Shown: positions 16,826 to 25,105 of the stretch, piece by piece
Layout: the number at the start of each line of letters is the position of its first letter
Position numbering within the stretch: position 1 is the stretch's first letter
Assembly: GCA_022616415.1 (NCBI GenBank)
Contig: JAKEEU010000323.1
Span: 1 to 64,000, forward strand
From: Candidatus Zhuqueibacterota bacterium
Lineage (GTDB): Bacteria > Zhuqueibacterota > Zhuqueibacteria > Zhuqueibacterales > Zhuqueibacteraceae
Length of the DNA: 64,000 bases
Direction of reading: 5' to 3'
Program-made: the position numbers and the translations under genes
Notes under the pieces: generated by a model
Databases searched by the model: none
What the model was told of the DNA's origin: nothing
What the model saw: the letters and a program-made list of their open reading frames with translations, nothing else

Positions 16826-18070
16826 TTATTTATGTTTGGATGCGATCAACTTTTCGTAGACGGCGAGAATTTTCGCGTAATGCGCTTCGGGGCTAAATTC
16901 GGCTTCGGCTTTGTGGCGGGCATTTTTTCCCATTTTTTCACATAGCGCGGGATCATGCCAAAGCAGGCGCATCTTTTCCGCCAAATCTTCCGCCTCGCCG
17001 GCGGTGAAATGGAAGCCATTTTCACCATCATCCACCAGTTCAGGCATGCCGCCCAGTGTGCTCGCGATAACGGGTTTTCCCATGGAAAAGGATTCGTAGA
17101 TAACCAGGGGCGAGTTATCGTACCATTCGGAAGGCACAACCACAAATTTTGCCTGCTGCACCAGACGCACCAAAGCCCCACCATTCTGATTGCCCCAAAA
17201 TCGCACCGTCTTTAACTGCTCCTTGCTCGCAAAATTTTCAAGGATTGGCCGTTGGGGGCCGTCACCCACAATATAAAGATTGACTTCAGGAGCACGCAGC
17301 ATCGCCTTCAGCAACGTCAGCACACCCTTCTCTTCCGACAACCTGCCGTAATAAATGACGTAATCCGTCGATTTCGGATGATAGGGGTAGTCTTCCAGAT
17401 TGATGGTATAAAAGCTATGCCAGATTTTATCAGGTGAATATCCGGCCTCCACGAGCTTTTTGCCCAGGAAGCGGCTGGGCACATGAAAGATATCAATGAG
17501 ATTATAAATCCCCATTGCTTTATGAATGTAACTTTCGAGCGCAACCAGGGCGCTGGCGGCAAATGAATCCTTGTGGCATCGTTCAAGCACCGCATGATAA
17601 AAATCACCCTTTACACACTTTTCGCAAACTTGATTCTTGTGCATGATGAAAAGCCGGTAGCTCGGGCATACCAATTTATACTGATGGCAAGTTTGCACCA
17701 CCGGAATCCCATAGTCACGGAAGGCATGCAATATCGAAGGAGATAGTTGATGATCGATCATGTGAACATGGGCAATATCCGGCTTGACTTTTTCAACGAG
17801 CCTGGTCACTGCTTCCTTGCTCGCCTGCGAATAAATGACGCGGCCGATAATCCTGGGTGTTTGTCTTATTTTCGTTAAAGCAGAAAGATCATTAAATTCC
17901 AAGTTCTCAACGAAATCTCCTGCAAAAGGTGTATCATAATTTTCCGGATGCCGCATCGAAAATGGGATGACTTCGTGGCCCTTTGACTCGAGAAGCTTCT
18001 TCAGCTCAAAATAGTAACGTTCAGCCCCGCCTTTGATAAAAAAAAATTTGTCTACCATTAAAATTTTCAA
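16826..18070 (-). CDS. GT4-family glycosyltransferase with cysteine-containing insertion
   Basis: 414 residues. The N-terminus KILMVDKFFFIKGGAERYY carries the GGAE loop; C-terminal donor motifs are YDNSPLVIYESFSMGKPV and GGMPELVDDGENG. Around residues 125-160 there is an insertion with four Cys (YKLVCPSYRLF, VCEKCVKG, ERCHKD) that recurs in a GT4 subgroup and could bind a metal or form a structural knuckle. The first codon at 18070 is TTG in the expected position for the family start; an ATG four codons in (18058) is the alternative. The gene forms a run with the two following GT4 genes. Confidence 0.88.
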   Translation of the reverse strand: MKILMVDKFFFIKGGAERYYFELKKLLESKGHEVIPFSMRHPENYDTPFAGDFVENLEFNDLSALTKIRQTPRIIGRVIYSQASKEAVTRLVEKVKPDIAHVHMIDHQLSPSILHAFRDYGIPVVQTCHQYKLVCPSYRLFIMHKNQVCEKCVKGDFYHAVLERCHKDSFAASALVALESYIHKAMGIYNLIDIFHVPSRFLGKKLVEAGYSPDKIWHSFYTINLEDYPYHPKSTDYVIYYGRLSEEKGVLTLLKAMLRAPEVNLYIVGDGPQRPILENFASKEQLKTVRFWGNQNGGALVRLVQQAKFVVVPSEWYDNSPLVIYESFSMGKPVIASTLGGMPELVDDGENGFHFTAGEAEDLAEKMRLLWHDPALCEKMGKNARHKAEAEFSPEAHYAKILAVYEKLIASKHK

Positions 18071-18173
18071 AGCTCGTTCTCACGATTTTATCTCGCAGCC
18101 TCGACACGGTTTGCGGCCTGCGCTTGCAGCTTTTCGGAATGATTGATTGGCGGATTGGCGAACGGAGGAGAAT

Positions 18174-18773
18174 TCAGCTCTCTTTCAACTTTCTCATGAG
18201 CCAAAGGCCATAATGGCAGTAACCGGAATAATAGGTAAATGATTCATCGATTTTAAAAAGCTTATTTATAAGCCGCTCGTACTCTTCCTTTTCCCGAATA
18301 TGATCCCCCATATCCATGGCGTGAATCAATCTGCTCAAGAAACTTGTCGAACTCGCCGTGATGTCTTCGATCAACAGCAATTTCCCATCATCTACCAAGA
18401 CCCGATGAGCTTCTTTTAGCAAATGCCTGGCAATCTCATCATTTAAGTGGTGAATGACGCCGCTTATAAGTATTTGCGAGAAGCTCTTCGACTGCAGACA
18501 AAGATCTTGCCCGGAGGCCACGACAAAAGCGTACCCGGGCCGCCGTTTTTTGGCAAAAGTGATATATTGGGCAAAAATATCTATGCCGAGATATGCGCCG
18601 GGCGCAAAACATCGGCAGAATTCCGCCGTTCCACAACCGAGATCGAGAGTGGGAACCGCATAATCAAAATAATGCCTGATTTTTTCCTTCGTTTGCACAT
18701 AATTTAGCTCCAAAATTTTTCGCAGAAAGTGAAACGTCCAAGGAAGTTTCGATAATGTGAAAATTATATTCAT
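18174..18773 (-). CDS. Class I SAM-dependent methyltransferase
   Basis: 199 residues. Motif I is TLDLGCGTAEFC (about residues 42-53), followed by YLGIDIF (motif II) and the late strand DDGKLLLIEDI. Size and pattern match the Methyltransf_11-type fold. No substrate can be assigned; the place among glycosyltransferases suggests methylation of a sugar or a lipid-linked precursor. AGGA lies about 13 bases upstream of the ATG at 18773. Codon use and base composition look slightly more AT-rich than its neighbours. Confidence 0.83.
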   Translation of the reverse strand: MNIIFTLSKLPWTFHFLRKILELNYVQTKEKIRHYFDYAVPTLDLGCGTAEFCRCFAPGAYLGIDIFAQYITFAKKRRPGYAFVVASGQDLCLQSKSFSQILISGVIHHLNDEIARHLLKEAHRVLVDDGKLLLIEDITASSTSFLSRLIHAMDMGDHIREKEEYERLINKLFKIDESFTYYSGYCHYGLWLMRKLKES

Positions 18774-18820
18774 ACAAATAATATCCTAAAATTTTATTTT
18801 TTTAAAATCTTTTTCATGGC

Positions 18821-19849
18821 TTACAGCGTTTCCGCTGAAACTGCAACGAAAGTCGAAGCCAGGCGTCTGACAAAAGCATCGCGGGAATAACGCCCGCAAT
18901 ATACTCGGCGCGCCTCTTGACCAAGGCATGACGCCAGTTTCGGATCATCCAGCAGGGCCTTTATAGCAAAGGCAAGCGCCTGGGGATCAGATGGCGGCAC
19001 AAGAAGGCCAGTTTTGCCATGCTCGATATATTCCGAAAGCCCGGCCGAATCGGTTGCAACAATAGGCTTCCCATAGCACATCGCCTGCAGAACTACTGAT
19101 TGGCCGGCGTCAAAGCTCGCTGACTGAAGCGGCACAACAACTATGCAGGCCTGCATCAACAAATTCGCGAAGGTACGTTCCGGCACATCGAAAGACAATG
19201 TCACGCCTGATGGAATGGTCAAGCCTTTGACTGCGGTCTTGCTGGCGGCAAGCAAGGCGGAGACATCAAGCATGCGCAGCGCTTTAAGTAGCGTCCCATA
19301 ATCCCGCGCGCTGCGGCCTCCAGCGAATACTGGAACCTTTGATGGCGTGGCGACCGGAGGGTCTTCCGGAAAGCCACACCACGTCGGAAAAATGCGAATT
19401 CGGGAGGCGGCATTGGGGAAGCGGCGGCTGTATGCTTCTGCGGCGCCGTGACTGGGAACGCCAATAAACTTCATCCGCTCCAATGCCCGTTTAACAAATA
19501 AATCAAGCAAGCGTCCTACCGGTCCGGATCGACGGCGATAAATGAAATTAAGCACCGAAATTTCCGGAGTTGTCTTCGGATAAAAAGAACTCAATATCGC
19601 TGCTGTGAGAGCGAGTCCGGCAGCAGTCAAGAAGATAAGGTGGTTTTGCCGTACCTTTCCCACCAAGGCCTGTCGCGCGGCTCGAACGTATGCAGGAAGA
19701 ATATGGGTCCAGCGCGCCCACTCACTTTCTCGCAAATGCGAAACCGGTGCGTAAACAAAACTGAAATCCAGCCCAAAACGACGAAGACGACATTCAAGGT
19801 CACCGTCATCCGCGCTGCGTTCTATGTCGAGGACAATATGATTACGCAT
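18821..19849 (-). CDS. GT4-like glycosyltransferase with altered E-x7-E motif
   Basis: 342 residues, GT-B fold. The C-terminal half contains VPVFAGGRSARDYGTLLKAL (the FSGG/GGR donor-side loop), VVPLQSASFDAGQSVVLQAM, CYGKPIVATDSAG and EHGKTGLLVPP. The position of the second Glu in E-x7-E holds Gln (VLQAM), a variation seen in some GT4-like proteins but noteworthy. The N-terminal acceptor domain is short and lacks a clear GG loop. Probably a glycosyltransferase of the same polysaccharide pathway; activity is less certain than for its neighbours. Confidence 0.75.
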   Translation of the reverse strand: MRNHIVLDIERSADDGDLECRLRRFGLDFSFVYAPVSHLRESEWARWTHILPAYVRAARQALVGKVRQNHLIFLTAAGLALTAAILSSFYPKTTPEISVLNFIYRRRSGPVGRLLDLFVKRALERMKFIGVPSHGAAEAYSRRFPNAASRIRIFPTWCGFPEDPPVATPSKVPVFAGGRSARDYGTLLKALRMLDVSALLAASKTAVKGLTIPSGVTLSFDVPERTFANLLMQACIVVVPLQSASFDAGQSVVLQAMCYGKPIVATDSAGLSEYIEHGKTGLLVPPSDPQALAFAIKALLDDPKLASCLGQEARRVYCGRYSRDAFVRRLASTFVAVSAETL

Positions 19850-19896
19850 CAGAACGATGGAATACAGCCAGCCTCATCAATCGATGAATTGAGATT

Positions 19897-21744
19897 TCAA
19901 TTTCCTTGTTCCACTCTAACTTTTTGCGGCGGTGCCGGCGCGGTAGTATCACGTTTAGAGTTGCCGTCAAGAAACACGAACTTCACAGCATCTGCCATGA
20001 CTGGGCCGTTGGCGCCCAGGGCAGAAATCGTGACATTGTTGCTTGTTCCTTTGTTGAGCTGATAGGTGCCTAGAGAATTCCATTGGCCGGCGTTGAACTG
20101 TTGATTGATAATCTTCGTCGTGGTGCCGCCGGCGTGATGAATAACGTAACGAGCGTTACTGGATAAGGATCCACTCTTGTGAGTTCCATGCCATTCAAAG
20201 ATTTCATACGCGCCGGTTATTCCAATATTAGGCGTGAACCGGGCTTCACCGGCTCCGGGCGAGGCAAGTGCATAGGAATACGTGCCTGGATTCCAGGAAC
20301 AACGCACTTCATAATAATTATTCCCTGCTCCGCACTCTTGCAGAACGAACCCATTTGAGAGCACTGCCGGTTCATTTGCAACCGAAGTGCCTGCCTCTGA
20401 CTCTTCAATAATAATATCAGATACCACAGTCTGGGGGCCTTTCACAAGGATGACGCCATCGCCTGCCGTATACTTTGCGTCTCGCCATCCGATATACGTA
20501 TGCCCACCCAGATTCACCGAGGTGAACTGTTGGCCATTATTCATTGCTCCGGCGCCATTCAAAGCAATGTCTTGGCCGCCTAAAAACCTGTAATAGGGAC
20601 CGTTATACCCTGAGAGAGATCTTAGGTCTTGATCAGCAATAGTGACATTTCCGCCGGTGAAATTAGCAATGGCAACTCCCCGGTCAAAGAAACGAACCCA
20701 TACTTCACTTTTTACTTCTTGCATTGGACCAGTCGGGTAGCCGACATCAAGATCGAATTCATCGTAGTAATTATTCCAGTAGTGATCCGGGGCTTTGCCC
20801 TGGGTATGCTCAAAGGTATAGTAGCGCCCGAATAACATGGATTTGGCCAACGAAAAGCGCATGAACGGCAAGTAGTTCTTGAAATGGGAGTACTTTTGTA
20901 CTTGCGGATCTCTGGCGTCGGTATTACTTTGTTGGAGAAAAATGGGTGGTTGATGCACCTGGCTAAACTTTGGCAACCAATGAGCTCTTTCATTGTACCA
21001 ATCATCCGGCGAGGAATCATACTCATGAACATACCCATTGACCGATGAAAGGCCCGGTGTATCGCCAGACCCGGTATTTAGCATGATAACTTTACCAGGA
21101 CCGAGTGCAGCACGAAGCTTGCTGAGCAGGAGCTCAACGCCGTTTGCCCAATGATCAATCACCCAGGATTTACCGTGCTCAGTGAGATCATTGACGCCAT
21201 TGCGATCAAGATCGACATCAGAGGGCATGTAATAGCTCAAATGGCCGCGAGAGTAGAGGCCATCGGTAGCCATGCCATTAGCACCGGCATTATTCACGAG
21301 ATCGCGCAAGTACTCAGGATACCAGTCAATGAACCGTTGGCCGTTCACGCGCGCACTGAGGTCAGAGAGATCGGTATAAGGCTCAGCATAGGGATCACCG
21401 CTAAATCCCATGCGCTTACCTTTAGAATCCACTACATACCATGTCTCTGGGAAATTCTGAATGAACACATGCGCGGTGTGGAACTCCGTCGTCGGCAGCC
21501 AAATAATGTTGGGGTTCTTCCGCCGGACTTCGTCAATAAATCTTTTCTCCTCGCCGCCAGATATGCCAATTCTTGTATATGCCAAATCAAATCGCGCATA
21601 CCAGTCGGGCACGGCGCCGCCCCATTGCCAAATGGCGATACGAGGGTAGGTATGATTCGGAATCTGCCCGAATACCACCACGGGCGACAAGAGCAACATA
21701 AAAAATGCGGTCAGCGTGATCTTAGTCGATTTCAGTAATCGCAT
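19897..21744 (-). CDS. Secreted glycoside-hydrolase-like barrel protein with golvesin-type C-terminal domain
   Basis: 615 residues from ATG 21744, chosen because AAGGAGGA stands 8 bases upstream. A signal peptide (about 1-26) precedes a probable TIM-barrel (about 30-370) with AIWQWGGAVPDW, PNIIWLPTTEFHTA and NGMATDGLY blocks, the last with a D-G pair like catalytic strands of putative glycoside hydrolases. Residues about 440-590 match the golvesin/xanthan-lyase-type carbohydrate-binding module (YEIFEWHG, ARYVIHHAGG, ADAVKFVF). The last residues (DTTAPAPPQKVRVEQGN) look like the first strand of an FN3 domain that stops at once. Probably exported; substrate may be the polysaccharide made by the surrounding genes. 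Confidence 0.75.
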   Translation of the reverse strand: MRLLKSTKITLTAFFMLLLSPVVVFGQIPNHTYPRIAIWQWGGAVPDWYARFDLAYTRIGISGGEEKRFIDEVRRKNPNIIWLPTTEFHTAHVFIQNFPETWYVVDSKGKRMGFSGDPYAEPYTDLSDLSARVNGQRFIDWYPEYLRDLVNNAGANGMATDGLYSRGHLSYYMPSDVDLDRNGVNDLTEHGKSWVIDHWANGVELLLSKLRAALGPGKVIMLNTGSGDTPGLSSVNGYVHEYDSSPDDWYNERAHWLPKFSQVHQPPIFLQQSNTDARDPQVQKYSHFKNYLPFMRFSLAKSMLFGRYYTFEHTQGKAPDHYWNNYYDEFDLDVGYPTGPMQEVKSEVWVRFFDRGVAIANFTGGNVTIADQDLRSLSGYNGPYYRFLGGQDIALNGAGAMNNGQQFTSVNLGGHTYIGWRDAKYTAGDGVILVKGPQTVVSDIIIEESEAGTSVANEPAVLSNGFVLQECGAGNNYYEVRCSWNPGTYSYALASPGAGEARFTPNIGITGAYEIFEWHGTHKSGSLSSNARYVIHHAGGTTTKIINQQFNAGQWNSLGTYQLNKGTSNNVTISALGANGPVMADAVKFVFLDGNSKRDTTAPAPPQKVRVEQGN

Positions 21745-21784
21745 AGCGATTCCTCCTTGAAAAGATAAATAGTGAATCACTTCT

Positions 21785-23683
21785 TCAAAAGCCATCTTCG
21801 CTGCTTGAATTTTCCTTGTCAGTAAGCCTAAAAATCTGGATATGGTAGCCTGCCACCCGCGGGGGGTCAGGGCGAAACTCTTTAATCAGAGTTGAATTGT
21901 TCAATAATTCGGCATAGAACTGGCGGAGGGCCGGAAACTGCTCACTTTCTTTGCCAATTAAATATCGGTTTATCGTATTGCGGAAAACGATGGCATACTC
22001 GAATTTCCGGTCAAGCCAAAACTTGAGTGAGAATTTGTCATAATCAAAGGGAATGACTCCCTTCGGGCGATATTTCAAATCCTGCACGAATTTGCGGTTT
22101 TCGTCATTCCATCCGTGATGTACCTGCCTTATGTAAAATGCAGGCCCCTTGTAATTAGCCGCCGCTTCCAATTTCTCCTTTGGCGCCTCCGTGACCGTTG
22201 TGTGTGCTTGAATTTCCTCATAATATTCCATAAGACTTTGAATGTTTTGCTTCAATGCGAGCGTGTGATAATCCGTATAAAGAATCCTCGAACCTGCCGG
22301 GATATGCGCCTCGATCCACTTTCTTGCCAAGTTTCCTGTCTCCGCTTCGATTCGCCAAGAGTGACTAATCTCAAAAACAATGACCGGCAGGCAAAATAAA
22401 AGAGCCACGCTCACCTTGATTGTCGAAAAGAATTTAACAGTTTTTAAGACAACCTTACTTGCAACCCACTCTATGAAGTCGACTGTGAATACGGCGCCAA
22501 AAAGATAGAAGAATGGCAGCATCGGTATCAAGTAACGGAGCCTCAGATCACCGATTGTCTTTTCGGTGAAGAAAAGAAAATGTAAAAGGGGAAAGATAAA
22601 CATCAAGAGATCTTGTTTCTTGTGGCGAACAAGAATATAAATCACACCCGCTATTATGAACACGCCAATAAAATTCAGCGTGTAAATCCATCCGTCAGGG
22701 AAGAAGAAAAGGCGAATGTAATTCAGAGCAGCCATGCCAAAGCTGCCGGAAACGATTTCGGGATGTGTCACCACCGTCGTGAATGCAATATCTTTCAAAA
22801 AAGTACGATAATCCAGAAGTGCAAACGGGGTTCCTATAAAAAATGCGGCGAGAGAGAGGCCACCGGCCAGGATCAACCGGCCGAAATTTCGGTGCAACTT
22901 TTTACAGCCAAATTGTTTCGAAACAAACAGAAAGTGGGCAAACAAAATAGTAAAAGAAACCAAGAAAGCATTGTATTTTGTGGACACGGCCAGACCAAGG
23001 AAAATACCCGCCAACACATAATTCTTCAACTCGCCGTCTTCATAAATTCGATAGGCATTGTAAGCCGTGCAGAGAACGAGAAACGTCATCAAGCACTCCG
23101 GTATGACCATACTGGAGTAAGTAAGATGAAAAGTAGAAAGCCCGAAAAACGCCGCCGCAACAAGCCCGGCCTCCTTGCTGTGATACCGTTTGCCAAGATA
23201 GTATAATAACCACACAGTTGTTGCGCTTACGATGGCCGAGAAAATCCTTCCGATAAGGTAAAAATCTGATGGATCGTTAATATATAAATGCTTGAATTGC
23301 TCGAGACTTTCAAACGCGCCAAAAGCATAGCCAAGAACGAAATAGCAGCCATAAAGCGCAAAAAGCAGATAAAACATGAAATGAGGCCACATGAATATAT
23401 GGGGATTTAAATCGCCCCGGCCCAATCTTATCGCGTTCGATACACAGAAGCCTTCATCCGCATCGTAGATAATGGGCAATCCATAGCCGATGCCCCAAAG
23501 CCGCAAGATCAATGTTATCGTGACGATGCCAAAAGCCAGCCACGTTGCCGAAGAGACGCCTAGAAAATTCGAACCAGTCGTGCGTAGTGGGTCCAAGACA
23601 TTGCTAGTCGAACTCAAAGGCAAAGCTTGATCGGTGTTACCTCTGTAACGGTTGATAAGATTTTTGATATACGAACTGTACAT
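21785..23683 (-). CDS. GT39-like (ArnT/PMT) polytopic glycosyltransferase
   Basis: 632 residues from ATG 23683, preceded by TTAGGAG at good spacing; an in-frame upstream start at 23728 lacks such a site. Soluble N-terminal ~45 residues, then about ten membrane helices up to ~residue 430, then a soluble domain. YDADEGFCV in the first loop supplies the Asp/Glu pair of GT-C enzymes, and the helical pattern fits the PMT_2 group that uses polyprenyl-phosphate sugars outside the membrane. Likely adds a sugar to a lipid or glycan acceptor. It is 40 bases upstream (5') of the golvesin-type gene and probably cotranscribed. Confidence 0.82.
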   Translation of the reverse strand: MYSSYIKNLINRYRGNTDQALPLSSTSNVLDPLRTTGSNFLGVSSATWLAFGIVTITLILRLWGIGYGLPIIYDADEGFCVSNAIRLGRGDLNPHIFMWPHFMFYLLFALYGCYFVLGYAFGAFESLEQFKHLYINDPSDFYLIGRIFSAIVSATTVWLLYYLGKRYHSKEAGLVAAAFFGLSTFHLTYSSMVIPECLMTFLVLCTAYNAYRIYEDGELKNYVLAGIFLGLAVSTKYNAFLVSFTILFAHFLFVSKQFGCKKLHRNFGRLILAGGLSLAAFFIGTPFALLDYRTFLKDIAFTTVVTHPEIVSGSFGMAALNYIRLFFFPDGWIYTLNFIGVFIIAGVIYILVRHKKQDLLMFIFPLLHFLFFTEKTIGDLRLRYLIPMLPFFYLFGAVFTVDFIEWVASKVVLKTVKFFSTIKVSVALLFCLPVIVFEISHSWRIEAETGNLARKWIEAHIPAGSRILYTDYHTLALKQNIQSLMEYYEEIQAHTTVTEAPKEKLEAAANYKGPAFYIRQVHHGWNDENRKFVQDLKYRPKGVIPFDYDKFSLKFWLDRKFEYAIVFRNTINRYLIGKESEQFPALRQFYAELLNNSTLIKEFRPDPPRVAGYHIQIFRLTDKENSSSEDGF

Positions 23684-23743
23684 CGTTGCTCCTAATGAAA
23701 TCCGAATCTTCATCACCAACCAAATCATTGCAAGGTGATCCTA

Positions 23744-24508
23744 TCAGTTCCAAAGACAATCTTGTTTGAAAGCCACAGCGAATACGGACACCCCAAAGGG
23801 AATGAATAGTCTTTTGTTTACCCAGCTTTCCAAGCCAAAATACTTATAAGGCAAAGAATTGATAAAGACTTGGGGAACGACCAAGTGACTTTCCTGTTTA
23901 TTTTTTACGACAAACCTCCTCGCAAACCAAGCTATTCCAAAAAGAAGATTGTATCTGTAGTACACCTTTATCCGGCTAAAGCCCGCTTTTCGCAGGCTTT
24001 CACGAATTTCGTTGGCGGTAAAGCGATGCACACCATGAACGTTGAGGTCATGTTGGCTCCACAGGCATTTAAAAGCCGGCAACTGTAAAATGAACGCTCC
24101 ATTTTCCGTCAACAGATCGTAAACAGCTTCAAGCGCGTTCTGAAACCCCGGGTAGGCCTCTTTGGTGTAAAGCACGTCCAAACAAAGGACAATATTAAAA
24201 GTGTCGTTGCAAAAAGGAATCCCTTTTGCATCTCCTTGCACCAACGGATAACGCGTCTTCTGTCTGGCAAAATCCAATGCCGGCGAATAATAATCCATCC
24301 CAAAAGCTTTGATATTTTCAAACCGCTGCTGCAATCGTTGCAGCATGCCTCCGGTGCCGCAACCGAGATCGAGCAATTTTATTTCCTTGGCGCATAAATT
24401 TGCTGTCTGTGCTTTTTCAACCCACTCAATAACTTCATCTCTTAAATTGTTATACCACCAATGCCTTTGTTCGGCATTGAACATTGCTTCGTATTCAGTT
24501 ACTTTCAT
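23744..24508 (-). CDS. Class I SAM-dependent methyltransferase
   Basis: 254 residues starting MKVTEYEAMF; the frame extends to 24577 but that would overlap the SMR gene, while starting at 24508 leaves a 35-base gap. Methyltransferase motifs: LLDLGCGTGGML (about residues 45-56), FGMDYYS (motif II), GDAKGIPF and NIVLCLDVLYT, followed by the late strand GAFILQLPAF. The early block RHWWYNNLRDEV is common to a methyltransferase group found in glycan loci. A C-terminal hydrophobic stretch (about 195-215) may touch the membrane. Substrate unknown. Confidence 0.85.
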   Translation of the reverse strand: MKVTEYEAMFNAEQRHWWYNNLRDEVIEWVEKAQTANLCAKEIKLLDLGCGTGGMLQRLQQRFENIKAFGMDYYSPALDFARQKTRYPLVQGDAKGIPFCNDTFNIVLCLDVLYTKEAYPGFQNALEAVYDLLTENGAFILQLPAFKCLWSQHDLNVHGVHRFTANEIRESLRKAGFSRIKVYYRYNLLFGIAWFARRFVVKNKQESHLVVPQVFINSLPYKYFGLESWVNKRLFIPFGVSVFAVAFKQDCLWN

Positions 24509-24543
24509 TTTCCGCAACCCCTGGTTTTGTCTTTGAAGTTGAA

Positions 24544-24918
24544 TCAGCTCCGATAAGCCAAAAACAGGCCGACGCACATCAGCGCCACGCCAAGCCAGCG
24601 GGTTATCGACATATTCTCGTTAAAAAGCCACCAGGATAACACCAGGATGAGCATGTAACTGAGCGTCATTGAAACCGGATAGGCAAAGCTCAACTCGAGT
24701 TTGGAAACGACGAAAATCCACAGGGCAGCGCTGATTCCAGCCAGGAAGATCCACGACAACAAATATGGATTCAACACCAAAGACATGATGGATTGCGTTA
24801 AATGTGTCGCATCAAAACCTATGCGCTTGCTCAAGGTCGCTTTTTTAAGCAACAGTTGTCCCACAATCCCGAAAAGAATGGACAGCAACAAAGCCAAATT
24901 GGCAAAAAGCTTAGACAT
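24544..24918 (-). CDS. SMR/EamA-type small membrane transporter (ArnE/F-like)
   Basis: 124 residues with four membrane helices and the short-transporter pattern: LLLKKATL near the end of helix 1, SFAYPVSMTLSYM in helix 3 and a C-terminal VALMCVGLFLAYRS. It resembles the subunits that flip 4-amino-arabinose-phosphoundecaprenol (ArnE/ArnF) more than drug-exporting EmrE; the conserved membrane Glu14 of EmrE is not evident. Neighbouring GT39-like enzyme (21785-23683) would need a lipid-phosphate sugar on the outside, so this protein is a good candidate to supply it. It lies downstream of the strong hairpin at 24974-25035. Confidence 0.78.
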   Translation of the reverse strand: MSKLFANLALLLSILFGIVGQLLLKKATLSKRIGFDATHLTQSIMSLVLNPYLLSWIFLAGISAALWIFVVSKLELSFAYPVSMTLSYMLILVLSWWLFNENMSITRWLGVALMCVGLFLAYRS

Positions 24919-24973
24919 AATAATTGGCCATTGGGCCGAAAAAGTTAGAAAAAAATTCTAAAAATTTCTATGC

Positions 24974-25035
24974 CCCAACGGATAGATGAACCCAACTGTA
25001 AAGGCTTTATCCGTTGGGTTCATCTATCCGTTGGG
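24974..25035. terminator. Perfect 23-bp stem hairpin between DegT and SMR genes
   Basis: Positions 24974-24996 and 25013-25035 are exact inverted copies (23 nt) with a 16-nt loop. The stem includes CCAACGGATAGATGAACCC. It begins 70 bases 3' of the DegT stop and is followed, on the minus strand, by AT-rich sequence with T-runs about 15 bases later, so it could terminate or stabilise the DegT transcript. The CCAACGGAT word also occurs twice, 18 bases apart, at 27279-27305, which points to a dispersed repeat rather than a dedicated terminator. Confidence 0.55.
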
Positions 25036-25057
25036 AAAATTGGGTTTGTTCACAACC

Positions 25058-25102
25058 GCCCGAAGGGCTCCGGTTTTAAGTTAATCTGAAAATCTGACGT
25101 AG
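25058..25102. repeat. 45-bp dispersed repeat, copy 2
   Basis: Gap-free 37/45 match to 12704-12748, in the same orientation, again just 3' of a minus-strand gene (3 bases after the DegT stop codon). It carries GCCC-GAA-GGGC and CTGAAAATCTG. A REP-like role at transcript ends is possible. Confidence 0.65.
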
Positions 25103-25105
25103 ATT

